A stretch of DNA of 64,000 nt from Coriobacteriaceae bacterium (GCA_902364645.1 CABJEP010000006.1:350-64349), one strand, 5' to 3'; positions 10,059 to 20,300 are shown, counted from the stretch's first letter. Numbers and translations: made by a program. The notes: generated from the sequence alone by a model not told the origin.

Positions 10059-12938
10059 ATGTCTGATTCTTCTATCGTTATTCGCGGCGCCCGTGAGCAC
10101 AACCTCCGTGATATCGATGTTTCCATTCCGCGTGACCAACTCGTGGTCATTACCGGTCTTTCTGGCTCGGGCAAGAGTTCGCTGGCATTTGACACTATCT
10201 ATGCCGAGGGCCAGCGTCGATACGTCGAGAGTCTTTCGAGCTATGCGCGCCAGTTCTTGGGACAGATGGACAAACCCGACTTGGATTCAATCGACGGCCT
10301 TTCGCCGGCGGTGTCGATCGACCAAAAGACGACGTCTAAAAACCCTCGCTCGACGGTTGGCACCGTAACCGAGATTTATGACTATCTGCGCCTGCTGTTC
10401 GCCCGTGTGGGCACCCCGCACTGTCCCGAATGCGGCCGTGTCATTGAGCGCCAGACGACCGACCAGGTTGCCGACAAGGTCTTGACGGCGGGGGAGGGCC
10501 GCCGCGCGTTTGTGCTGGCACCGGTGGTGCGCGGGCGAAAAGGCGAGTACACCAAACTGTTTGAGGATCTTCGCGCCGAGGGCTTTAGCCGCGTGCGTGT
10601 CGACGGTGAAGTGCGCTCGCTCGACGATCCGATCGATCTGGACAAGAAGTTCAAGCACGATATCGAGGTCGTGGTCGACCGCATCGTGATCCGTGAGAAC
10701 TCTCTGGGCCGTATCGCCGAGTCTGTTGAGCAGGCGACCGCGCTGGCGCACGGCAATGTGAACGTATACTTGCTGCCCGACCGCGACGCTCCCGAGGGGA
10801 CCGAAGGCGAGTTGCTGGAGTATTCGCTGGCGTTAGCGTGCCCGGAGCATGGGCACTCCATCGATGACCTGCAGCCGCGTGATTTCTCGTTCAACGCGCC
10901 CTATGGCGCGTGCCCAGAGTGCGATGGCCTGGGCTTTAAGAAGACGGTCGATGCCGAGGCCCTAATCGAAGACCCCTCGAAGTCGATCGCCGACGGGGTC
11001 TTTGGCAGCCTGTTTGGCAACTCTAACTACTATCCGCAGATTTTCGCTGCGGTCTGCAAACACTTTAAGGTGAGCGTCGATACGCCGTGGAAGGATCTGC
11101 CTCCGCGGGTGCGTCGCGCGTTTTTAGACGGCATGGGCGACCAGAAGATTTCGGTCGACTATCAAAAGCTCGATGGGCGCCGCAGCCAGTGGGACACCAA
11201 GTTCTCGGGCGTGCGCAATATCCTGTACGAGCGCTATACCGAGACGACGAATGAGAACACCAAGGCGCGCTTGGAGAAGTACATCCGCGAGGAGCCGTGC
11301 TCGAGCTGCCACGGCGCTCGTTTGCGCCCCGAGATGCTCGCTGTTACCGTAGGCGGTAAGTCCATTTACGAGGTCTGTTGCCTATCGTGCCGCGAGTCGC
11401 TCGAGTTTTTTGAGGGCTTGGAGCTTACCGAGCGCCAACAATTTATCGGCGGGCGCATCGTTAAGGAAATCCTGGAGCGCCTGCGCTTTCTGGTCGATGT
11501 CGGACTCGACTATCTGACCCTCGACCGTGCCTCGGCGACGCTTTCCGGAGGCGAGGCCCAGCGCATTCGCCTGGCAACGCAGATCGGCGCCGGCCTCATG
11601 GGTGTGCTGTACATTTTGGACGAGCCGTCGATCGGCCTCCATCAGCGCGATAACGAGCGCCTGATCAAGACGCTTGAGCGCCTACGCGATATCGGCAATA
11701 CCGTCATCGTCGTCGAGCATGATGAGGATACGATTCGTGCTGCCGACTATGTGATCGACATGGGCCCCGGTGCGGGCGTGAACGGCGGACACGTGGTCGC
11801 CGCGGGAACGCCTGCCGATATCATGGCGTGCCCCGATTCGATGACGGGTGCCTACCTGACCGGCAAGCGAATGATTCGGGTTCCCGATGAACGCCGCAAG
11901 CCCGGTCGCGGCTGCCTTAAGATCACGGGCGCCCGCGCCAACAACCTCAAAAACGTTACCGCCAAGATCGAGTTTGGTACGCTTACGGTCGTTACCGGCG
12001 TGTCGGGATCGGGTAAGAGCTCCCTGGTTACCGACACCATCGCACCTGCCCTTACGAATGCCATTCACCGTTCGACGCGCCCTGTGGGTCCGTATAAGAA
12101 AATCGAGGGCATCGAGTGTATCGATAAGGTGATCGATATCGACCAGTCGCCGATTGGTCGCACGCCGCGTTCCAACCCTGCTACGTACATTGGCCTGTGG
12201 GATGATCTTCGCGCGCTGTTTGCGAGTACGCCGGAGTCGAAGGCGCGTGGCTACTCGCCGGGACGTTTCTCCTTTAACGTGAGCGGCGGTCGCTGCGAAG
12301 CATGCAAGGGCGACGGACAAATTAAGATCGAGATGCACTTCCTTCCCGATATCTATGTCCCCTGTGAGGTCTGCGGCGGCAAACGCTATAACCGCGAGAC
12401 GCTTGAGGTCACCTACCGTGGTAAGACCATCTCGGACGTGCTCGACATGAGCGTCACCGAGGCACTGGCCTTCTTTGGGAATATCCCGCAGATTAAGCGC
12501 AAGCTCCAGACGCTGTACGATGTAGGCTTGGGCTACGTGAGCCTGGGCCAGCCCGCTACGACGCTCTCGGGCGGCGAGGCGCAGCGTGTGAAGCTCGCCA
12601 AGGAGCTTCATCGACGCCAGACGGGCAAGACGTTCTATATTTTGGATGAGCCGACGACCGGCCTTCATTTTGAGGACGTCCGCCAGCTGCTCGATGTGCT
12701 GCAGCGCTTGGTCGATGCGGGCAACACGGTGCTGGTGATTGAACACAACCTTGATGTCATCAAGGTTGCCGACCGCCTGATCGATATGGGCCCCGAGGGC
12801 GGTAACGGCGGCGGAACCGTCGTGGTTTCGGGCACACCGGAGCAGGTTGCGGACTGTCCGCAGAGTTATACGGGCAAGTTTTTAGCGCCGTTGCTCAGGC
12901 GTGACCGGGAGCGTCAGGCTCAACTTGATGCTCAATAA
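10059..12938 (+). CDS. uvrA: Excinuclease ABC subunit A
   Basis: The ATPase that finds DNA lesions and loads UvrB in nucleotide excision repair. The 959-residue length is normal. It has two ABC modules. The first has Walker [10 protein letters not shown] near residue 32, signature [11 protein letters not shown] and a CPECG zinc module. The second has Walker [10 protein letters not shown] near residue 648, signature [11 protein letters not shown] and the zinc finger CEACKGDGQ...CEVCGGKRY. The start MSDSS follows AAGGAG at 10048-10053. The SOS-like box upstream suggests LexA control. It is monocistronic: a hairpin follows and ybaK starts 132 bp downstream. Confidence 0.97.
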   Translation: MSDSSIVIRGAREHNLRDIDVSIPRDQLVVITGLSGSGKSSLAFDTIYAEGQRRYVESLSSYARQFLGQMDKPDLDSIDGLSPAVSIDQKTTSKNPRSTVGTVTEIYDYLRLLFARVGTPHCPECGRVIERQTTDQVADKVLTAGEGRRAFVLAPVVRGRKGEYTKLFEDLRAEGFSRVRVDGEVRSLDDPIDLDKKFKHDIEVVVDRIVIRENSLGRIAESVEQATALAHGNVNVYLLPDRDAPEGTEGELLEYSLALACPEHGHSIDDLQPRDFSFNAPYGACPECDGLGFKKTVDAEALIEDPSKSIADGVFGSLFGNSNYYPQIFAAVCKHFKVSVDTPWKDLPPRVRRAFLDGMGDQKISVDYQKLDGRRSQWDTKFSGVRNILYERYTETTNENTKARLEKYIREEPCSSCHGARLRPEMLAVTVGGKSIYEVCCLSCRESLEFFEGLELTERQQFIGGRIVKEILERLRFLVDVGLDYLTLDRASATLSGGEAQRIRLATQIGAGLMGVLYILDEPSIGLHQRDNERLIKTLERLRDIGNTVIVVEHDEDTIRAADYVIDMGPGAGVNGGHVVAAGTPADIMACPDSMTGAYLTGKRMIRVPDERRKPGRGCLKITGARANNLKNVTAKIEFGTLTVVTGVSGSGKSSLVTDTIAPALTNAIHRSTRPVGPYKKIEGIECIDKVIDIDQSPIGRTPRSNPATYIGLWDDLRALFASTPESKARGYSPGRFSFNVSGGRCEACKGDGQIKIEMHFLPDIYVPCEVCGGKRYNRETLEVTYRGKTISDVLDMSVTEALAFFGNIPQIKRKLQTLYDVGLGYVSLGQPATTLSGGEAQRVKLAKELHRRQTGKTFYILDEPTTGLHFEDVRQLLDVLQRLVDAGNTVLVIEHNLDVIKVADRLIDMGPEGGNGGGTVVVSGTPEQVADCPQSYTGKFLAPLLRRDRERQAQLDAQ

Positions 12939-12958
12939 ATAGGCGATTCAGTTTATGG

Positions 12959-12989
12959 GCGCCATCGACTCCTTGTGATTCGATGGCGC
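12959..12989 (+). terminator. Hairpin after uvrA
   Basis: GCGCCATCGA / TCGATGGCGC form a perfect 10-bp stem (12959-12968 with 12980-12989). The following sequence TTGCTGTG is only weakly T-rich, so termination may be partial. Confidence 0.65.
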
Positions 12990-13070
12990 TTGCTGTGTCG
13001 AAGTGACGTATGCAGCCGAATTGGACATATACTTAATCTTTGCGTCCGAATGCGAGGGAAAGGATATGCC

Positions 13071-13571
13071 ATGGCAAAGGCTGTAAAGACGCCAAAAACC
13101 AATGCGATGCGCGAGCTGGAAAGCGCCGGCATTTCCTATGTTCTACATACGTACGAAGACGATGGTGATGAGTCGGCGGGCCTGGGGGTCGCGATTTCGG
13201 AGCAGCTTGGCGAGGAGCCCGGACAAGGATTTAAGACCTTGGTCTGCGTGACGCCGTCCAACGACCATGTCGTGTGCTGCATCCCTGTTGCCGACGAGCT
13301 CGATCTAAAGTCCGCCGCGCGTGCCGCGGGGGAGAAGTCCTTGGCCATGATGCATGTGAAGGATTTGCTTGCGGCGACTGGCTACGTTCGCGGCGGCTGC
13401 AGTCCGGTCGGTATGAAAAAACGCTACCGGACGCTCATTGATGAGACATGTGTCCTTTGGGATACCATTTTTATTTCGGGAGGCAAGCGTGGTTATCAGC
13501 TTGAGCTTGCACCTGATGATTTAATTGCATTTTGCGGGGCGACGGTCGCTCCGATTACGAGAGAGGACTGA
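13071..13571 (+). CDS. ybaK: YbaK/EbsC-type aminoacyl-tRNA deacylase
   Basis: A 166-residue member of the trans-editing deacylase family; E. coli YbaK hydrolyses Cys-tRNA(Pro). The family fold is visible in the YVLHTYEDD start, the GFKTLVCV strand near residue 47, the catalytic-region lysine in DLKSAARAAGEK, and the terminal GYVRGGCSPVGMKK...IFISGGKRGYQLEL segment typical of YbaK rather than ProX. GGAAAGGA lies upstream of the ATG. Its stop is 3 bp before murJ, so the two are probably cotranscribed. The substrate assignment comes from the family only. Confidence 0.88.
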   Translation: MAKAVKTPKTNAMRELESAGISYVLHTYEDDGDESAGLGVAISEQLGEEPGQGFKTLVCVTPSNDHVVCCIPVADELDLKSAARAAGEKSLAMMHVKDLLAATGYVRGGCSPVGMKKRYRTLIDETCVLWDTIFISGGKRGYQLELAPDDLIAFCGATVAPITRED

Positions 13572-13574
13572 GCG

Positions 13575-15257
13575 ATGCCGCAGGAAGAATTGAAGTGCGG
13601 AGCTCATTTTGCAAAAGAATCTGCGCCTCAGACACCCTCATCCGAAGCTTCTTCGTCGCGAGACGACACTGACGACATGGGCTCGTCGGACTACTCCACG
13701 GTTGGTCGTTCCGCCGGGCTTATGACCATCCTGACCATCGTGTCTCGCGTCACCGGTTTTATCCGCACGTGGGCAATGGCGGCCGCTATCGGCATGTCGC
13801 TGCTCTCGTCTTCCTATCAGGTCGCCAACAATCTGCCCAATATGCTCTACGAACTCGTGATGGGCGGCATGCTCGTGACGGCGTTTTTGCCCGTGTACAT
13901 GGGCGTGAGGCGTGAGCAGGGTCGCGAGGCCTCTAACGAGTACGTGGGCAACCTGCTCGGTATTCTGCTATTGGTGCTGGGTGGCATTTCGTTGCTGGGG
14001 ACCGTGTTCGCCCCGGGCTTTATCTGGACGCAATCGTTCCTTTCGGGTGACGGCGGCAGCATGGATACCGCTGCGTTCATGTTCCGTTTCTTTGCCATCC
14101 AGATTCTGTTTTATGGTTTGGGCTCGGTGTTTTCGGGCGTCCTCAACGCACACCGCGACTACTTCTGGTCGACGTTTGCCCCGGTCCTCAACAATGTGAT
14201 CGTCATTGCGAGCTTTATGGGCTTTGCGCCCGTGTCCGCACAGTTTGGCGAACGTGCCGGCATCATCTTGATTGCGGCCGGTACGACCCTCGGTGTCTTT
14301 GTTCAGATGGCATGTCAGATCCCCGCGCTTGGCAAGCACGGCGTGCATCCCCATATCCATATCGACTTTAAGGACCCCGCACTGCGCCAGACGATTGCGC
14401 TCGGTATCCCGACGCTGCTCGCCACGGTGTGCATGTTTGTCTCGACTTCTATCACCAACGCTGCTGCGCTGGTGGTCCAGCCCGAGACTGGTCCTTCCGT
14501 CATCGCCTATGCGCGCCTGTGGTACACGCTGCCCTACGCGCTGATTGCCGCCTCGCTTTCGACGGCGCTCTATACCGAGCTCTCTCACGACGCACAGGAG
14601 AAGGATTACGACAGCGTCCGCACGGGCATTTCGCGTGGCGTCGCCCAGATGCTGTTCTTCCTGATTCCATTCGCGCTGTACCTGATTGTCTTCGCGCGTC
14701 CGCTCAACATGATCTACTGCGCTGGCAAGTTCGATGAGTCCGGTGTGGCGCTGGTGTCGGAGTTCCTTATCTACCTGGCACTTTCCCTGCCGCTCTACGG
14801 CGTGGTCGTGCTGATGCAGAAGAGCTTCTCTGCCTTGCTCGACATGAAGCCCTATAGCCGCTATTGTCTGTATTCCGCCATCGGCCAGGCCGGCTCGGTT
14901 CTGCTGTTTGGCGTTGTGCTGGGCTTCGGTATGCCGGCAATCGCGCTTTCGTATGTCGTCGACTACGTGATCTTGGTCGGTTGCTCGCTGTGGTGGCTGC
15001 GTCGTCGTCTGCGTGGTCTTCAGGTTAAATCTATCCTGCATGGCGGTTTCTTTGGCCTTTTGCTCGGTGGCCTGGGTGCTGCCGCAGGCGCCGGCGTCAT
15101 GTGGGCGCTTGAGCACTTTGTCGGGGCACTTGGCGGCTCGATTCTGATTACTCTTGGCTACGTTTGCGTTGCGGGTGTCGTCTCGCTTGCTGTTACCTTT
15201 GGCCTTGCCGTCGTCCTTAAGATGCCCGAGGTCTCGGCGCTGATTCGTCGCAAGTAG
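13575..15257 (+). CDS. murJ: Lipid II flippase MurJ (MviN family)
   Basis: A polytopic membrane protein of the MOP superfamily that moves lipid II across the membrane for peptidoglycan synthesis. The 560 residues start with a charged cytoplasmic tail of about 40 residues rich in Ser/Asp/Glu. About 14 hydrophobic helices follow, beginning with TILTIVSRVTGFIRTWAMA and the SSSYQVANNLPNMLYELVMGGML signature region. Such a hydrophilic N-terminal extension is often seen in actinobacterial MurJ. The start ATG follows GAGAGGA just after the ybaK stop. The gene abuts uvrC with no gap, indicating co-transcription. Confidence 0.92.
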   Translation: MPQEELKCGAHFAKESAPQTPSSEASSSRDDTDDMGSSDYSTVGRSAGLMTILTIVSRVTGFIRTWAMAAAIGMSLLSSSYQVANNLPNMLYELVMGGMLVTAFLPVYMGVRREQGREASNEYVGNLLGILLLVLGGISLLGTVFAPGFIWTQSFLSGDGGSMDTAAFMFRFFAIQILFYGLGSVFSGVLNAHRDYFWSTFAPVLNNVIVIASFMGFAPVSAQFGERAGIILIAAGTTLGVFVQMACQIPALGKHGVHPHIHIDFKDPALRQTIALGIPTLLATVCMFVSTSITNAAALVVQPETGPSVIAYARLWYTLPYALIAASLSTALYTELSHDAQEKDYDSVRTGISRGVAQMLFFLIPFALYLIVFARPLNMIYCAGKFDESGVALVSEFLIYLALSLPLYGVVVLMQKSFSALLDMKPYSRYCLYSAIGQAGSVLLFGVVLGFGMPAIALSYVVDYVILVGCSLWWLRRRLRGLQVKSILHGGFFGLLLGGLGAAAGAGVMWALEHFVGALGGSILITLGYVCVAGVVSLAVTFGLAVVLKMPEVSALIRRK

Positions 15258-17204
15258 GTGCGCGTGGCCGGTCACGACAACATTCCAACGCTTGCCGAGC
15301 AGGTTTCGCGCGTTCCCACGCAGCCCGGCTGCTACCTTTGGAAAGACGCCAAGGGCGATGTCATCTACGTGGGCAAGGCGAAAAACCTGCGCGCCCGTAT
15401 GCGTCAGTACGTGACGCTGCAGGACGAGCGCCAGAAGATCCCGCTGATGATGCAGCTGGTGGCGAGCTTTGACTATATCGTGGTGGAGACCGAGCACGAG
15501 GCGTTGGTGCTCGAGCGCAATTTGATTGGTCAGTACCATCCGTACTTTAACGTCGACCTCAAGGATGACAAGAGCTACCCCTTTATCGCCATTACAAAGG
15601 GCGACCTGTATCCCGCTATCAAATACACGCGTGAGCGTCATAAGCCGGGAACGCGCTATTTTGGACCTTATACCGATAGCCGCGCGGCACGTGAGACGAT
15701 AGATACGCTGCGCAAGGTTATCCCCATCTGCTCCGCATCCTGTGCGGAGTGGCGTCGTTGTCGCCGTATCGTCGAGTCCCACAAGGGCGAGGAAGACATC
15801 GTCAATATGATTTGCGCGCAAAACGGGCGCCCCTGCTTTGACTACCATGTCGGGCGCGGCCCGGGTGCGTGTGTCGGCGCGATTTCCCCGGCAGACTATG
15901 CCAAGAACGTCAAGCGTGTCGAGCGCTTTTTGTCGGGCCATCGCAAGGATGTCGTCGATGAGCTGACCTCCGAGATGACGGATGCCGCTGAGGCGCTCGA
16001 CTTTGAGCGCGCGGCACGCGTCAAACGTCGTTTGGAGGTCATCAGGGGTCTGGACGATCGTCAGCAAGTCGTTTTTCCCTCCAGTGTCGATATAGATGTC
16101 ATCGGTTTCTATCGCGAGGAGACCATCTCCGCCGCTTGCGTCTTCGTCGTTCGCGAGGGCCGAACAGTTCGCACCTGCGAGTTCATTCTCGACAAGGGTC
16201 TTGATGTTGACGAGGAAGAGCTCCAGTCGGGCTTTCTTAAGCGCTATTACGACGAGACGGCTGATATTCCAGCTGAGGTCAACCTTTCCGTCGAGCTTGA
16301 GGATGCGGAGGCGCTGGGGGAGTGGCTTGCGGGCAAGCGTGAGCGTTCCTGCCATCTCCATAGGCCGCAGCGTGGCGAAAAGCACCGTCTGCTCGATATG
16401 GCATCCAAAAATGCGCGCCATGCTCTCATGCGCTACATGATGCGAACGGGGTACGCTGACGACCGCACCAATCAAGCGCTCCTGGAGCTCGAAAGTGCGT
16501 TGGCGCTGCCATCGCCGCCGTTGCGTATCGAGTGCTTCGATATCTCTACACTGCATGGCACCTTCACGGTCGCCTCGATGGTGGTGTTTACCAACGGGCG
16601 CGCCGACAAGAGTCAGTATCGTCGTTTTAAAATTCAGGCCGAATTGGACGAGGCAAACGACTTCGTGTCGATGTCCGAGGTTTTGGGACGACGTTATGCT
16701 CCAGAGCGTATGGCCGACGAGCGCTTTGGCTCGCGCCCCGATTTGCTCGTTGTCGATGGCGGTAAGCCGCAATTGACCGCTGCGATCAAGCAACTTGAGT
16801 CTCTTGGGCTCGATATACCAGTTTGTGGCTTGGCAAAGGCCGATGAGGAGGTTTTCGTACCTTGGGACGAGACTCCAGTCGTGCTGCCGACCGGGTCCGC
16901 GTCGCTCTATCTAATTAAACAGGTGCGCGATGAATCGCACCGTTTTGCCATCACGTTCCATCGCGAATTGCGCGATAAAGCCATGACGGTTTCGGTACTC
17001 GATGACGTTCCAGGCGTGGGACCCACCAGAAAACGTGCCCTTATGCGCCATTTTGGCTCGATGAAGCGTTTGCGCGCGGCGAGCGAGCAAGAGATCGCGG
17101 AAGTTCGAGGCATTCCTGCCGATGTCGCCAAAGCGGTTCACGAGGCGCTCGTTGCATGGAATGCCGAGCGCGCCGAGGCGGCGGCAAAGCAATCCGAAAA
17201 CTAA
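15258..17204 (+). CDS. uvrC: Excinuclease ABC subunit C
   Basis: The dual-incision nuclease of nucleotide excision repair. The 648-residue protein has an N-terminal GIY-YIG domain (GCYLWKD then VIYVGKAKNLRARM, so the first motif reads GCY), a Cys-rich stretch near residues 155-210, a UVR domain (ALDFERAARVKRRL) that pairs with UvrB, an RNase H-like 3'-side domain (IECFDIS, VDGGKPQL) and a C-terminal helix-hairpin-helix pair (DVPGVGPTRKRALMRHFG). The GTG start immediately follows the murJ stop; a second GTG six bases on is also possible. In other actinobacteria uvrC is followed by rapZ and whiA; here a 10-kb nan locus intervenes. Confidence 0.96.
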   Translation: MRVAGHDNIPTLAEQVSRVPTQPGCYLWKDAKGDVIYVGKAKNLRARMRQYVTLQDERQKIPLMMQLVASFDYIVVETEHEALVLERNLIGQYHPYFNVDLKDDKSYPFIAITKGDLYPAIKYTRERHKPGTRYFGPYTDSRAARETIDTLRKVIPICSASCAEWRRCRRIVESHKGEEDIVNMICAQNGRPCFDYHVGRGPGACVGAISPADYAKNVKRVERFLSGHRKDVVDELTSEMTDAAEALDFERAARVKRRLEVIRGLDDRQQVVFPSSVDIDVIGFYREETISAACVFVVREGRTVRTCEFILDKGLDVDEEELQSGFLKRYYDETADIPAEVNLSVELEDAEALGEWLAGKRERSCHLHRPQRGEKHRLLDMASKNARHALMRYMMRTGYADDRTNQALLELESALALPSPPLRIECFDISTLHGTFTVASMVVFTNGRADKSQYRRFKIQAELDEANDFVSMSEVLGRRYAPERMADERFGSRPDLLVVDGGKPQLTAAIKQLESLGLDIPVCGLAKADEEVFVPWDETPVVLPTGSASLYLIKQVRDESHRFAITFHRELRDKAMTVSVLDDVPGVGPTRKRALMRHFGSMKRLRAASEQEIAEVRGIPADVAKAVHEALVAWNAERAEAAAKQSEN

Positions 17205-17225
17205 ACACGCCTCTAAACCACTGAT

Positions 17226-17256
17226 ATACATGATTGCGTGATTTTCAATCATGTAT
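17226..17256 (+). terminator. Hairpin after uvrC
   Basis: ATACATGATT / AATCATGTAT form a perfect 10-bp AT-rich stem (17226-17235 with 17247-17256) just after uvrC, followed by TTCACGG. It is a plausible but weak terminator. Confidence 0.5.
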
Positions 17257-17296
17257 TTCACGGCGATTACCAGCCGATTTCGGGTTTTATTAACGC

Positions 17297-17337
17297 TAAA
17301 ACGTTTGACTAGCCATGGTGAACAACCCTGCTATTCT
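17297..17337 (+). promoter_or_regulatory. Candidate nan-operon promoter with operator-like motif
   Basis: TAAAACGTTT (17297-17306), with the palindromic core AAACGTTT, overlaps a TTGACT (17305-17310). An extended -10-like TGCTATTCT follows, with its hexamer at 17332-17337; the 21-bp spacing is too long for a standard promoter. The same TAAAACGTTT motif occurs at the gap promoter (29935-29944), which suggests a shared regulator, perhaps of the LacI type. Confidence 0.4.
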
Positions 17338-17369
17338 GCGGGTTGACGAAGACTGATATCTCACCTCGT

Positions 17370-17450
17370 CGATACATACTGTCTGGCGAATCGTTTGTCA
17401 ATGAATTCGGTGAACGGTAGTAAATACCGTTCAAGCGTATGTATGTATCG
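17370..17450 (+). promoter_or_regulatory. Nested inverted repeats in the nan-operon leader
   Basis: An outer perfect pair CGATACATAC (17370-17379) / GTATGTATCG (17441-17450) encloses an inner perfect pair TGAACGGTA (17411-17419) / TACCGTTCA (17425-17433) with a 5-nt centre. The rest of the roughly 365-bp uvrC-satA gap shows no gene. The inner palindrome could be a repressor operator (NanR- or NagC-like), or the whole could be a structured 5' UTR. Confidence 0.6.
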
Positions 17451-17569
17451 GTCGCCGAGCGCGGCACCTCAGTTGGGCTCGTCGGTAGGTAAGGTATATA
17501 TCGTCCGCAAGTTGCGCGGGGGCGCGTCTAGGTGCTCCCGGGTAAGATTCTCTATTGATAGGAGAAGAC

Positions 17570-19183
17570 ATGGCCATCATCAACAAGGGTATATCCAGGC
17601 GTTCGTTCCTCGGCCTCACCGGCAGCGTCGCTGCTGTCGCAGGGCTTGGTCTCACCGGCTGCGGTGGCAGCTCTAGCGACGAGGGTTCCGCTTCCGGTTC
17701 CACCGATTCCGCCAACCGTGGCGGCGGCGTGATCACCGCTGGTTCCGCTTACGCTCCGTCCAGCTTCGATCCCGCCAGCACCGGCTCCGCTGTGGGCCTG
17801 GGTGCTAACTGGCACGTCGTCGAGGGCCTCTACGGCATCGATTACCACGACTACAGCACCTTCAACGAGCTCGCCACCGACGATCCCAAGTCTGTGGACG
17901 ACACCACTTTCGAGGTCACCATCCGCAAGGGCGCCAAGTTCTCCGATGGCACCGAGGTCACCGCTGATGATGTCGTTGCCTCCTACACCGCTTGCGCCGC
18001 TTCCGCTACCTATGCTCCGTTCTTCCAGCCCTTCGAGTCCATCGAGGCCAAGGACGCCAGCACCGTGACGGTCAAGACCAAGGTCCCCAACTTCTCCCTG
18101 CTCAAGGATCGTCTGGCCATCGTCCGCGTTACCCCGGCCACCCAGACCGAGGAGGATCGCGCCAAGCAGCCGATCGGCTCCGGCCCCTGGATGTACGACT
18201 CTATCTCCGATACCGAGATCACCCTGGTTCCCAACCCCGAGTACAACGGTGAGTATGCTGCTGAGGATAAGAAGATCCAGTACAGCATCCTGACCGACCC
18301 CACCGCTCGCGTTACCGCTCAGCAGGAGGGCTCCACGCTCGTTATGGAGCTCGTTACCGCTGACGCCGTCGACCAGCTCGAGAGCGCCGGCTGCAAGATC
18401 GATAACGTTCAGGGTTTCGGCACCCGCTTCATCATGTTCAACGTCGCCAAGGAGCCTTGGAACAACGTCAAGGTCCGTCAGGCTGTCATGTATGCGCTCG
18501 ACACCGAGAAGATGGTCAGCAACACCTTCGCCGGCCTTGCCACCGCTGCCAGCTGCTACCTGCCCAAGAGCTTCACCAACTATCATGAGGCTTCCACGGT
18601 GTACAAGACCGACGCCAAGAAGGCTAAGAAGCTCATCGAGGAGTCTGGCATCACCCCGGGTGCCATCACCCTGCGCACCACCGACAACGAGCAGATTAAG
18701 GGCATGGCCGCCCAGGTCAAGAACGACCTCGACGCTCTCGGCTTCGATGTGACCATCCAGACCGATACCTCGCCGGCCACCTACGCTGCCATCGACGGCG
18801 GCGAGGCCTACGATATCCTCCTTGCCCCTGGCGATCCTTCCTGCTTCGGCGCCGACCCCGACCTGCTGCTCAACTGGTGGTACGGCGACAACGTCTGGAT
18901 GCAGACCCGTTGCCCGTGGAAGGAGTCCGCTGAGTGGCAGAAGCTCCACAGTCTCATGGACGAGGCTCTTGCCGCCGAGGGCGACGAGCAGCAGAAGAAG
19001 TGGAACGAGTGCTTCGACATCATTGCCGACAACGCCGTTCTGTACCCCGTTGTCCACGTCAAGACCGTCTCCGCTTCCTGGGACGATCCGTCCACTGCGC
19101 CCAACGGCGAGGCCCTCGATGGCTTCAAGGGCATCGGCACGACGAGCATGTCCTTCAGGGGCGTTGCGACCGTCAAGGCGTAA
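17570..19183 (+). CDS. Substrate-binding lipoprotein of a sialic-acid-type ABC transporter (family 5)
   Basis: An extracellular solute-binding protein of the peptide/nickel family (SBP_bac_5), 537 residues. The N-terminus has a twin-arginine-like SRRSFLGLTG and a lipobox ending at Cys31 (GLTGCGG), so it is probably exported and lipid-anchored. Family signatures include DPKSVDDTTFEVTIRKGAKFSDGTEVTADDV near residue 105 and the VRQAVMYALDTEKM segment. The ATG follows AGGAG. Family 5 proteins usually bind peptides, but some (SatA) bind sialic acid, and the downstream nanA, nanK and nanE support that here. Codon use is strongly biased to C-ending codons, suggesting high expression. A hairpin without T-tract separates it from the permease gene. 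Confidence 0.85.
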   Translation: MAIINKGISRRSFLGLTGSVAAVAGLGLTGCGGSSSDEGSASGSTDSANRGGGVITAGSAYAPSSFDPASTGSAVGLGANWHVVEGLYGIDYHDYSTFNELATDDPKSVDDTTFEVTIRKGAKFSDGTEVTADDVVASYTACAASATYAPFFQPFESIEAKDASTVTVKTKVPNFSLLKDRLAIVRVTPATQTEEDRAKQPIGSGPWMYDSISDTEITLVPNPEYNGEYAAEDKKIQYSILTDPTARVTAQQEGSTLVMELVTADAVDQLESAGCKIDNVQGFGTRFIMFNVAKEPWNNVKVRQAVMYALDTEKMVSNTFAGLATAASCYLPKSFTNYHEASTVYKTDAKKAKKLIEESGITPGAITLRTTDNEQIKGMAAQVKNDLDALGFDVTIQTDTSPATYAAIDGGEAYDILLAPGDPSCFGADPDLLLNWWYGDNVWMQTRCPWKESAEWQKLHSLMDEALAAEGDEQQKKWNECFDIIADNAVLYPVVHVKTVSASWDDPSTAPNGEALDGFKGIGTTSMSFRGVATVKA

Positions 19184-19245
19184 GACTCGCTTGAGTCTGT
19201 ATGCAGGATGTCGGTCGTTGGGACCGTATCCTCATAGTTGAAACA

Positions 19246-19279
19246 AAGACCCGGGCGACCTCGATGTCGCTCGGGTCTT
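19246..19279 (+). promoter_or_regulatory. Intercistronic hairpin after the binding-protein gene
   Basis: AAGACCCGGGCGAC pairs with GTCGCTCGGGTCTT over 14 bp with one G-U pair and a 6-nt loop. It is followed by GTAATGAG, not a T-tract. This fits a 3'-end stabiliser or partial attenuator giving more binding protein than permease. Confidence 0.6.
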
Positions 19280-19340
19280 GTAATGAGTATCCGTACTCAT
19301 ATACCAGTTGGTCCTACCGACAAAAGAAAGGGGAGAGAAC

Positions 19341-20297
19341 GTGAACAACTTGCTACGTTTGATTGGAAGGCGTCTTGTGGCGCTGCCGATCATGGCATTG
19401 GGCGTCACCGTCCTGGTGTTCTTCCTTATGTCGTTCTCCAAGACCGACCCCGCCTACACGGCGTTGGGTGACGGTGCCTCGCCCGAGGCGGTTGCCGAGT
19501 ACCATGAGAAGTATGGTCTGGACGACCCCTGGCCCGTGCGCTACGTGCGCTATATGGGCGATTTGATCCATGGCGACATGGGCACCTATGGTGCTGCTCG
19601 CAACTCCGTTGCCAAGCGCATCTCCACGGCCCTGCCCGTCACGATGCAGCTGACCTTCATCGGCCTTGCCATCGGTGCGGTCGTTTCGTTTTTGCTCGGC
19701 GTCATCGCGGCACTGTATCGCGACAAATGGCCGGACCAAGTGATCCGCGTCTTTTCCATCGCCGGCTTGGCAACCCCGTCGTTCTGGCTTGCCGTTCTGT
19801 TGATCCTGCTGTTCTCTTCCTACCTTAAGGTGCTCCCGGCATCGGGTGCTCTGCCTCACTTCACCACGAATCCGGCTGGTTATCTGGGCCGCATGATTAT
19901 GCCCGCCATCGCCTTGGCATTTCCGCTGACGGGCCAGATGACTCGTATCGTGCGTACCGCCATGGTCGAGGAGCTCGACAAGGACTATGTCCGTATGGCT
20001 CGCGGTGCCGGCGTTCCCGAGAAGGTCGTCGTCGGTATCAACGTTCTTCGCAATGCGCTGATCACCCCGGTCACCACCCTCGGTCTTAAGATCGGTTACC
20101 TCATGGGCGGCGCCGTCGTCATCGAGGTTATCTTCAACCTCCCCGGCATGGGCACCGCGATTCTGCAGGGCGTTCAGGGCAACGAGGCGAACCTGGTTCA
20201 GGGCGTCGTTATCGTCGTTGCTCTTGCCTTCATCATCATCAACATCGTGGTTGACATGCTCTACCTGCTCATCAACCCGCGCATCAGGACGGTGTAG
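19341..20297 (+). CDS. ABC transporter permease, DppB/SatB type
   Basis: A 318-residue inner-membrane permease of the oligopeptide/dipeptide family. It opens with the family N-terminus LLRLIGRRLVALPIMALGVT (helix 1), has about six membrane spans, and carries the cytoplasmic EAA loop EELDKDYVRMARGAGVPEKVVV that docks on the ATPases. The GTG start at 19341 follows AAGGGGAGAG; the longer reading frame upstream lacks a ribosome site. It pairs with the permease half of the fused protein encoded 3 bp downstream to form the membrane channel. Confidence 0.88.
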   Translation: MNNLLRLIGRRLVALPIMALGVTVLVFFLMSFSKTDPAYTALGDGASPEAVAEYHEKYGLDDPWPVRYVRYMGDLIHGDMGTYGAARNSVAKRISTALPVTMQLTFIGLAIGAVVSFLLGVIAALYRDKWPDQVIRVFSIAGLATPSFWLAVLLILLFSSYLKVLPASGALPHFTTNPAGYLGRMIMPAIALAFPLTGQMTRIVRTAMVEELDKDYVRMARGAGVPEKVVVGINVLRNALITPVTTLGLKIGYLMGGAVVIEVIFNLPGMGTAILQGVQGNEANLVQGVVIVVALAFIIINIVVDMLYLLINPRIRTV

Positions 20298-20300
20298 ATT

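Noticed and set aside
13968..16793. A 941-codon open frame on the minus strand opposite murJ and uvrC
   Set aside because: It lies antisense to two clear genes, has a His/Arg/Asp-rich composition typical of shadow frames in GC-rich DNA, no ribosome site and no recognisable domain.
17552..19057. A 501-codon minus-strand frame opposite the binding-protein gene
   Set aside because: Low-complexity Gly/Val/Leu-rich translation produced by the C-ending codon bias of the real gene.
19246..19279. Hairpin after the nan binding-protein gene as a true operon end
   Set aside because: No T-tract follows and the permease, fused permease-ATPase and ATPase genes continue directly downstream.
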